Program-made: the position numbers and the translations under genes
In this document: positions 13,083-17,361 of the stretch, piece by piece
Layout of the letters: every line of letters begins with the position of its first letter
How positions within the stretch are numbered: the first letter of the stretch is position 1
The notes under the pieces: generated by a model
What the model was told of the DNA's origin: nothing
Seen by the model: the letters and a program-made list of their open reading frames with translations, nothing else
Database searches by the model: none
Source of the DNA: Micromonosporaceae bacterium
GTDB lineage: Bacteria; Actinomycetota; Actinomycetes; Mycobacteriales; Micromonosporaceae
NCBI GenBank assembly: GCA_019689695.1
Contig: JADGHA010000028.1
Location: 1 to 17,361, forward strand
Direction of reading: 5' to 3'
DNA length: 17,361 nt

Positions 13083-13514
13083 CTACCGCCCCTTCAGCAG
13101 GGCCGGCACGCGACCGATCAGGTCATCCAGGATGAGCGTCAGGCCGGCGCCGACCAGCCAGGCGTCTTTGGCGAAGGGGATTCCCTGCTGGGTGGGGCGG
13201 ATGTCGCCCGGCTCGTGCAGACCCGGCGTGGCCCAGTAGAGCCGCATCAGGCCGGCGCTGAACCCGAGCAGGCCCGCGCCGACCACCGCGGACGGGATGA
13301 TCGGCAGCAGCAGGGCGGCGCCGAGAGCGATCTCGCTGCCGGAGAGCAGCCGGCCGAACTGCCGTGGCTCGACGCGCTTGATCGCGGGGATCGCCTGGGC
13401 CGCCATGCCGTGCACGCCCGCGGCCGCCTCGCCGTCCAGGCTGCGCTTGGACATCCCGGAGTTCACGAAGAAGGCGCCGATCACGAGCCGCAGCGGAAGA
13501 TGGGACAGGTTCAT
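13083..13514 (-). CDS. DoxX-family small integral membrane protein
   Basis: The 143-residue protein has about four hydrophobic segments. Its start MNLSHLPLRLVIGAFFVNSGMSK resembles the DoxX/DoxD family, where the first helix carries R-L-x-x-G-x-x-F-x-x-x-G. It ends in a short KGR tail. DoxX proteins are membrane proteins with poorly known roles, in some cases thiol or oxidative-stress protection. The ATG at 13514 has GGAG seven bases upstream, better than the further upstream start. It lies 87 bases after a second membrane-protein gene on the same strand and is closed by a strong hairpin. Confidence 0.8.
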   Translation of the reverse strand: MNLSHLPLRLVIGAFFVNSGMSKRSLDGEAAAGVHGMAAQAIPAIKRVEPRQFGRLLSGSEIALGAALLLPIIPSAVVGAGLLGFSAGLMRLYWATPGLHEPGDIRPTQQGIPFAKDAWLVGAGLTLILDDLIGRVPALLKGR

Positions 13515-13601
13515 GATCACTCCGTTCTGTGGGTACCGCTGCCGGCCGCGTACCCGAACCGGCCCAGCGCACACCCGGCCAGCGTCGGCGAGCCGGAAGT
13601 C

Positions 13602-13973
13602 CTAGCCGCTGTGTCGGCGCAGCTGTCTGCTCGCAAGCAGCGCGATGAGCAAGGGCACCAGGACCCACAGCTGTGCCGCCGTGTAGTGGCGCAGCTCCGC
13701 GAAGACGTCGACGCCCTCGATCTCGGCTTCCAGGGCGCCCGGGCGCACGAACGCCACCGCGTACAGCATCAGCGGCACGTAGTTGACGCCCACACCCACG
13801 AACCACAACCCGAACAGCGTGCGTGTCACGCCATCAGCGGACAAGAGCAGCGTGACGCCGACCGCGCAGAGGCCGAAGGCGCCGACGACGAACTCGGTGA
13901 GGATGACCCAGCGTCGCCACCGGGCACCCGCCGACCCCCACATGTCGACGGCGGCGAGACGACGGACGTCCAT
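13602..13973 (-). CDS. Small four-helix membrane protein, function unknown
   Basis: The 123-residue protein has about four hydrophobic segments (around WVILTEFVVGAFGLCAVGVTLL, TLFGLWFVGVGVNYVPLMLYAVAF and LWVLVPLLIALLA), with an arginine-rich N-terminus. I do not recognise a named family. An in-frame GTG lies 12 bases upstream at 13985. The ATG at 13973 is preferred because GGTGG lies nine bases before it. It diverges from the aminoglycoside nucleotidyltransferase gene and precedes the DoxX gene; both membrane proteins may belong to one transcript. Confidence 0.65.
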   Translation of the reverse strand: MDVRRLAAVDMWGSAGARWRRWVILTEFVVGAFGLCAVGVTLLLSADGVTRTLFGLWFVGVGVNYVPLMLYAVAFVRPGALEAEIEGVDVFAELRHYTAAQLWVLVPLLIALLASRQLRRHSG

Positions 13974-14053
13974 CCGGATGGCCACCAGTGCATGCTGCCA
14001 CAGCAGCCGATAAATCGAATGCCCACGGCCAGCTCGTAGCAGATGCTCGCGTC

Positions 14054-14812
14054 ATGGGTCTCATACACCAGATCGTGCGACTGACCGACGACGTACTCGG
14101 TGCGGATCTGGTCGGGGCGTACCTCCACGGATCCGCTGTGCTCGGCGGCCTCAAGCCGGCGAGCGATGTCGACGTCCTGGCCGTCTCGCGGCGCAGCATG
14201 GACGGCGGGCAGCGGCAGGCGCTGCTCGACGGGCTGCTCGGCTGCTCGGGCGCGCCGGCCGGTGCCAGGCCGGTCGAGCTCACCGTCGTGGTCCAGTCCG
14301 AGGTCCGCCCCTGGCGGATGCCGCCAACCTGCGACTTCCTGTACGGCGAGTGGCTGCGCGCCGAGTTCGAGGCGGGTACGATCCCGCAACCAGAGCCGAT
14401 GCCGGACCTGGCCCTGCTCGTCACGGTGGTACTCGCCGGCGACCGCCCGCTGATCGGGCCACCACCCGCGCACGTGTTGGATCCCGTTCCCCGGGCCGAT
14501 GTCGCGGCGGCTTGCACGGCAGCGCTTCCAGGCCTGCTCGACGAGCTTGGCCGCGATACCCGCAACGTAGTGCTCACCCTCGCCCGGATCTGGACCACAC
14601 TCGCCACCGGGACCATCGTGTCCAAGGACGCCGCTGCCGAGTGGGCGCTGGCCCGGCTCCCACCTGAGCACCGCCCGGTCCTGTGGCACGCCAAGGAGCT
14701 CTATCTCCGCAGCCGGTACTCCGAGGAGAGCTGGTCGGACCAGCTCAGCGCGCAGATACGACCGCACGTCGACAAGGTGCTCGCCGAGATCCACCGGCTG
14801 TCGGCACACTGA
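14054..14812 (+). CDS. ANT(3'')/AadA-like aminoglycoside nucleotidyltransferase
   Basis: The 252-residue protein matches the AadA layout. A nucleotidyltransferase domain opens with YLHGSAVLGGLKPASDVDVL, where Gly26-Ser27 and Asp38/Asp40 form the metal and nucleotide site. Glu75 in PVELTVV is at the position of the catalytic base in AadA, and RPWRMPPTCDFLYGEWLR follows. The second half is the helical DUF4111-type domain that holds the drug (LTLARIWTTLATGTIVSKDAAAEWAL and LWHAKELYL). It should adenylylate streptomycin/spectinomycin-type drugs in the cytosol. The ATG at 14054 gives an AadA-like N-terminus; an ATG at 13988 would add 22 residues of low similarity. It is not next to an integron cassette site, so it looks chromosomal. 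Confidence 0.85.
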   Translation: MGLIHQIVRLTDDVLGADLVGAYLHGSAVLGGLKPASDVDVLAVSRRSMDGGQRQALLDGLLGCSGAPAGARPVELTVVVQSEVRPWRMPPTCDFLYGEWLRAEFEAGTIPQPEPMPDLALLVTVVLAGDRPLIGPPPAHVLDPVPRADVAAACTAALPGLLDELGRDTRNVVLTLARIWTTLATGTIVSKDAAAEWALARLPPEHRPVLWHAKELYLRSRYSEESWSDQLSAQIRPHVDKVLAEIHRLSAH

Positions 14813-14834
14813 CAGGCCACTATGGACCTTCTGG

Positions 14835-15122
14835 TCAGGCGTCGACGGTCAACCGAACCGTCACGGTGTCACCGACCTCGAGCCCTTCCGTTTCCCGCAC
14901 TCGGGCCTTGATCGGGACGACGTAACGCCCGTCCTTGGGGAACAGCGACGTCTCCCATCCGGTCGCGCCGATCCGAACAGAAACCGGGATCATGCCCCAG
15001 CCGTAGCTGACGAGAGGCGCGGCCGACGCGAGCTCACGGCACTGCTCGTCTGGGACCGTGATGAAGTACCAGGGCGCGGGCCCCTTCCAGAACCAGATCT
15101 CGCCGCTGAACGCCAGGTTCAT
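14835..15122 (-). CDS. DUF1905-domain protein
   Basis: The 95-residue protein is a single DUF1905 domain: FSGEIWFWKGPAPWYFITVPDE opens it, followed by YGWGMIPVSVRIGATGWETSLFPKDGRYVVPIKARVR and ending in LEVGDTVTVRLTV. The fold is a small beta barrel; its biochemical role is not known. The gene begins four bases after the stop of the ArsR-type gene on the same strand, so the two form an operon. It converges with the nucleotidyltransferase gene, with 22 bases between their stops. Confidence 0.85.
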   Translation of the reverse strand: MNLAFSGEIWFWKGPAPWYFITVPDEQCRELASAAPLVSYGWGMIPVSVRIGATGWETSLFPKDGRYVVPIKARVRETEGLEVGDTVTVRLTVDA

Positions 15123-15126
15123 TGGG

Positions 15127-15486
15127 TCAGGATAGGGCGAGGAGGGCGGAGAGTCGGCGCAGGTTGTGCCTGACCGGGCGGTAGTAGATCCACGTTCCGC
15201 GCCGCTGTCCTTCGATGAGGCCCGCCTCGCGCAGGGTCCTGAGGTGGTGCGAGATGGTCGGGCCGGTGACCTCGAAGTCGTCCGCGGTCAGGTCGCAGAC
15301 GCAGATCTCCCCGTCCGGGGCCGAGGTGATGCGCGACAGCAGGCGAAGCCGGGTCGGGTCGCCGAGCGCCTTGAACATGCGCGCCAGCTCAGCGGCGTGC
15401 GCGGGGCCGAGGGAGGCCTCGGCGATGGGCGGGCAGCAGACCGCCTGGTCGGCCTTCTCCTCCGGGACCACGAGCTGTCTCGACAT
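15127..15486 (-). CDS. ArsR/SmtB-family metalloregulator with arsenite-type cysteines
   Basis: The 119-residue protein is a complete ArsR winged helix-turn-helix repressor. ARMFKALGDPTRLRLLSRI (about 36-53) is the family signature, and TGPTISHHLRTLREAGLI is the recognition helix. Cysteines lie in VCCPP (Cys17, Cys18) and ICVCDL (Cys62, Cys64). The CVCDL site and the N-terminal CC pair match those used for As(III)/Sb(III) sensing in actinobacterial ArsR proteins, so it probably releases DNA when arsenite binds. It lies four bases before the DUF1905 gene. No arsenite pump or arsenate reductase is in the window. A TTGA-N6-TCAA inverted repeat just before its ATG is a likely autoregulatory site. 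Confidence 0.9.
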   Translation of the reverse strand: MSRQLVVPEEKADQAVCCPPIAEASLGPAHAAELARMFKALGDPTRLRLLSRITSAPDGEICVCDLTADDFEVTGPTISHHLRTLREAGLIEGQRRGTWIYYRPVRHNLRRLSALLALS

Positions 15487-15495
15487 GCCCCTAGG

Positions 15496-15509
15496 TTGAC
15501 AGACCTCAA
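15496..15509. promoter_or_regulatory. Candidate ArsR operator TTGA-N6-TCAA
   Basis: TTGA (15496-15499) and TCAA (15506-15509) form a perfect inverted repeat nine bases upstream of the minus-strand ArsR start. TTGA/TCAA-containing dyads are usual for ArsR sites. A clear -10 box is not seen. Confidence 0.45.
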
Positions 15510-15839
15510 ATCAGGGTGCAAACCCACCTCTGGTTGCTGGCTCGTCGTCTGCCGGCGGTAGGCGATGATCTCCCCATGGTCAGCTCGGCCACCGGGGACC
15601 GGCCCGCGTTCGACCGCGACGAGCCACGCCCGCGACCGGTGGCTAAGCCGTAGTCCCCATCGCCAGCTCCCACAGGTCTGCCGAAAGACCGAAGGGTACG
15701 CCCGGTGTAGAACTGACCGAAATAGAGAGTCCATAAAGGATACTGTGCCGTGCTCTGGTGCATCAGCCCGGCAACCGCGTCGGTTGCTTGCCATGTGCCA
15801 GCCGGCAAGGCGGTGTCAGCTGAATGAGACCATACGACC
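15510..15839. other. Intergenic region upstream of the 98-residue gene
   Basis: This 330-base stretch holds no supportable gene. Part of it (about 15710-15745) is AT-richer than its surroundings and may hold a promoter. Two small stems lie before the downstream gene: GCAACC (15771-15776) with GGTTGC (15782-15787), and CTTGCC (15787-15792) with GGCAAG (15804-15809). They share base 15787 and could compete. A 25-codon frame at 15576-15653 lacks support. Confidence 0.35.
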
Positions 15840-16136
15840 ATGAGCAGCGACATCTCCCCCGAGGTGAGCGCCCTGGCGATCAATGTCACGATCCCGGAGG
15901 AGCTCCGCTGGACCGACACGCGACGCGGTGAGGAGTACCAGCTGACCACGCTCAACGTCCGGCTCCTGCCAGACGGGCGCCTCGCGGCGAAGGCTTACGG
16001 GCGCCCGACCGGCGGGGGCCGCGGCACATTCGTCTCGTTCCCGGTACCCGACCGGCCGGAGCTGGCGGCTCTGATCGACAAGGCCGCCAGCCGTGCCAGC
16101 GCGCTGTGGGCCGCCGCCCACCGCGGTTTCAGCTGA
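15840..16136 (+). CDS. Uncharacterised 98-residue protein
   Basis: The frame has strongly GC-rich third positions and a plausible protein composition. INVTIPEELRW and YQLTTLNVRLLPDGRLAAKAYGR look like beta strands, and PELAALIDKAASRASALWAAA an amphipathic helix. I recognise no family. No ribosome site precedes the ATG (GAGACCATACGACC), and no exact -10 box is seen. The gene follows a gene-free leader with small stems and converges with the MBL-fold gene. Confidence 0.6.
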   Translation: MSSDISPEVSALAINVTIPEELRWTDTRRGEEYQLTTLNVRLLPDGRLAAKAYGRPTGGGRGTFVSFPVPDRPELAALIDKAASRASALWAAAHRGFS

Positions 16137-16214
16137 CGCTCCGCCCGCCCCGACTCGGCGCGCAGTGCGGCCACAGGCCGGGGACGGCTGGGGGCTTGCC
16201 GCAGTCAACAGAGC

Positions 16215-16850
16215 TCAGAGTTGGACGTGGCCACCGGGCGGGAGTCGCCGGATCTCGGCATTCAGCCGAGCCGCCTCGGCCTCGAGGACCCCCTCGAGGA
16301 CCTTGATGCCCCACTCGTTGATCAACCCGTCGTGGATTGCGTACGCCCGGCGGGGGGCCATCCGACGCAGGTAGCCAATCAGATCCGGCACCGTCATCCA
16401 GGGCGCCTGGCCGGGCACGAGCAGCGTAGGCACCTCGACCAGGGTCAGCGCGTCACCGGGATGGAATACCTCGCCGTCGACGACAAAACCTACGTTGTCG
16501 ACCGGTGGCACATCGGGGTGGCTGTAGTGGTGCTTCTCGCCGACCACCTCGATGCGGAATCCGGCTGCCTCGAACGCGTCCCCGTTGCCCACGACGACCA
16601 CCCGATCCCCGAGATCGGTCAGCTGTCGGGCCACCCCCGGGCACGTGTAGATGCGCAGATCCGGATGCCGGCCAACCGCCTCGCGCAGCCGTACGGGATC
16701 GAAGTGGTCGAAGTGCTCGTGCGTGATGAGGACAGCTTCGATGTCGAGCAGCGCGGCCGGCTCAGGGGTCATCGCCCCCGGGTCGACGACGATGGCGCGT
16801 CCCTGCTTCTCGAGCCGGACGCACGCGTGGCCGAACTTCACAAGATCCAT
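16215..16850 (-). CDS. Metallo-beta-lactamase-fold hydrolase, UlaG-like
   Basis: The 211-residue protein has the MBL-fold metal site: THEHFDHFD at residues 43-51, with His44, His46, Asp48 and His49. Further ligands are expected from the histidines in GEKHHYSHP and the Asp of FHPGDALTL, with IHDG near the end. N-terminal VKFGHACVRLE and VVDPGAMTPEP are typical of the UlaG/YtnP-like short group (Lactamase_B_2/3). It should be a cytosolic zinc or manganese hydrolase of unknown substrate. A GTAAAT box at 16858-16863 lies seven bases before the ATG, so this transcript may also be leaderless. Just upstream lie a broken LuxR-type gene and an insertion-sequence tail. Confidence 0.88.
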   Translation of the reverse strand: MDLVKFGHACVRLEKQGRAIVVDPGAMTPEPAALLDIEAVLITHEHFDHFDPVRLREAVGRHPDLRIYTCPGVARQLTDLGDRVVVVGNGDAFEAAGFRIEVVGEKHHYSHPDVPPVDNVGFVVDGEVFHPGDALTLVEVPTLLVPGQAPWMTVPDLIGYLRRMAPRRAYAIHDGLINEWGIKVLEGVLEAEAARLNAEIRRLPPGGHVQL

Positions 16851-16928
16851 CCCGCGGATTTACCACACCCACCCGGCGTCTGGATCCCGGGTGTCCGGTC
16901 GAGGGTCGCGTCCTCGGTGCGACCTGGC

Positions 16929-17102
16929 TCAGATCCAGCCTCGGAGACTGGCCCGCACGCCTGCCTGGAAGCGGTTCTCCGCACCGAGAATGTCCAGCAG
17001 TCGCCGGATACGTCGACGCATCGTCCGCGACCACCCGGTTCCGCGAGCCGCCACAGCGCCGCCACTATCAACAACCCTGGCGGCGTTCGTGAGGGCTGGC
17101 CG
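16929..17102 (-). pseudogene. Broken C-terminal end of a LuxR-type regulator
   Basis: On the minus strand the frame ending in the TGA at 16929 encodes WSRTMRRRIRRLLDI, then LGAENRFQAGVRASLRGWI. This is the recognition helix and C-terminus of an actinobacterial LuxR helix-turn-helix (R-T-x-x-R-R, L-G-A-x-x-R-F-Q-A-G-x-x-A-x-R-G-W). The helix before it is degraded. Its better match, GLLIVAALWRL (compare GLTDEAVARRL), lies in a different frame (about 17049-17081), and the in-frame upstream sequence meets a stop at 17103. A frameshift near 17045 is therefore likely, and the N-terminal domains are absent. It is probably a dead remnant beside the IS481-type element. Confidence 0.6.
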
Positions 17103-17257
17103 TCATGCCAGACCTGCACCCGATAGTCGAGCTGCTCGCCGGTGCAGAGATCGTCCGGCCCGGGCCGCAAGTACGGGCACCCCGTCACCCTTTGCACGAC
17201 GAACGGCGGCCAGTCCGCCGACAACCGTCCCGTACCGACCGGTTCCTACTTCTGCGG
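17043..17257 (-). other. Coding-like remnant between the LuxR fragment and the IS481 tail
   Basis: A minus-strand frame from a TTG at 17224 (LSADWPPFVVQRVTGCPYL, later CTGEQLDYRVQVWHDGQP) has GC-rich third positions typical of genes here. It leads into the shifted helix of the LuxR remnant. If continued past the LuxR end it would run antisense-like into the MBL promoter and overlap that gene by 13 bases. I recognise no family in its first 50 residues. It may be the decayed body of the same regulator or a separate gene end. The insertion-sequence end should lie somewhere between 17200 and 17257, but no terminal repeat could be assigned. Confidence 0.3.
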
Positions 17258-17361
17258 CTAGTTGTAGGGACCAGGACCGTTGTTGACGCGGCTGATCGGG
17301 GGGCGGCCGCCGAGGGCGGTGTGGGTGCGGTGGTGATTGTAGATGTGGAGCCAGTCGGGTA
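17258..17361 (-). CDS. IS481-family transposase, C-terminal end (partial)
   Basis: The last 33 residues of a transposase are encoded on the minus strand, running in from beyond the right edge and ending in TAG at 17258. DWLHIYNHHRTHTAL, then GGRPPISRVNN, matches the C-terminal signature of IS481-type DDE integrases (W-x-x-x-Y-N-x-x-R-x-H-x-A-L-x-G-x-P-P). The start and catalytic core are outside the window, so whether the element is intact cannot be seen. It lies next to a broken LuxR-type gene, which suggests that insertion or later rearrangement damaged this locus. Confidence 0.85.
   Translation of the reverse strand, partial: PDWLHIYNHHRTHTALGGRPPISRVNNGPGPYN

Noticed and set aside
13215..14039. 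Plus-strand open frame opposite the two membrane-protein genes
   Set aside because: No family motifs and a composition expected of antisense frames; the minus strand encodes clear membrane helices.
14825..14836. GACC-TTCT-GGTC between the convergent nucleotidyltransferase and DUF1905 genes as a terminator
   Set aside because: A four-base stem is too short to support a terminator.
15576..15653. A 25-codon plus-strand frame beginning ATGGTCAGC
   Set aside because: No ribosome site, no clear promoter and no recognisable similarity; too short to support alone.
16838..17224. A 128-residue minus-strand frame as an intact gene
   Set aside because: Its second half is an out-of-frame reading of a recognisable LuxR C-terminus, and it would overlap the MBL-fold gene; treated as part of a remnant.

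Overview
The window is high-GC DNA with strong G/C preference at third codon positions. It carries GntR, MarR, ArsR and AraC regulators, a streptogrisin-type secreted protease and many start codons directly downstream of a -10 box. This points to an actinomycete chromosome. A Micromonosporaceae-like organism is my best guess, but it is an inference from gene content only. I see no tRNA, rRNA or CRISPR array. The only mobile DNA is the tail of an IS481-type transposase at the right edge.

Left part (1-4115). A two-gene minus-strand operon encodes an NMT1/THI5-type substrate-binding lipoprotein and a translationally coupled methyltransferase, closed by a hairpin at 16-38. Divergent from it is a short GntR regulator, followed by a 61-residue protein that is a stand-alone copy of that regulator's C-terminal half. 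The operon promoter and the small-gene promoter share a GTA-S-CTACA-W-T motif, suggesting one small regulon. A methylmalonate-semialdehyde dehydrogenase gene (mmsA) converges on the small gene.

Middle part (4116-9257, plus strand). It holds a conserved actinobacterial protein of unknown function, then an ArsR-type repressor overlapping an MFS exporter gene, with phased TGTGCA boxes at their promoter. A secreted S1 serine protease follows. Next comes a gene-free stretch with paired complementary 7-mers and two strong hairpins, and then a small VOC-fold protein.

9250-13973. A minus-strand cluster encodes MarR, a small conserved protein and an AraC-type regulator. A methyltransferase gene diverges from it and overlaps, tail to tail, a second methyltransferase gene. 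Then come a class II aldolase/adducin-type enzyme, a DoxX-family membrane protein and a four-helix membrane protein, all on the minus strand.

Right part (14054-17361). It holds an ANT(3'')/AadA-like aminoglycoside nucleotidyltransferase and a DUF1905 gene paired with an ArsR whose cysteines match the arsenite-sensing type. An uncharacterised 98-residue protein and an UlaG-like metallo-beta-lactamase-fold hydrolase follow. At the edge are the frame-disrupted end of a LuxR-type regulator and the C-terminus of an IS481-family transposase.

The window reads as ordinary accessory/regulatory chromosome rather than a known gene cluster. The most unusual points are the GntR regulator with its orphan C-terminal paralogue, the paired complementary elements at 8544-8637, and the ArsR-DUF1905 pairing without arsenic-resistance genes.
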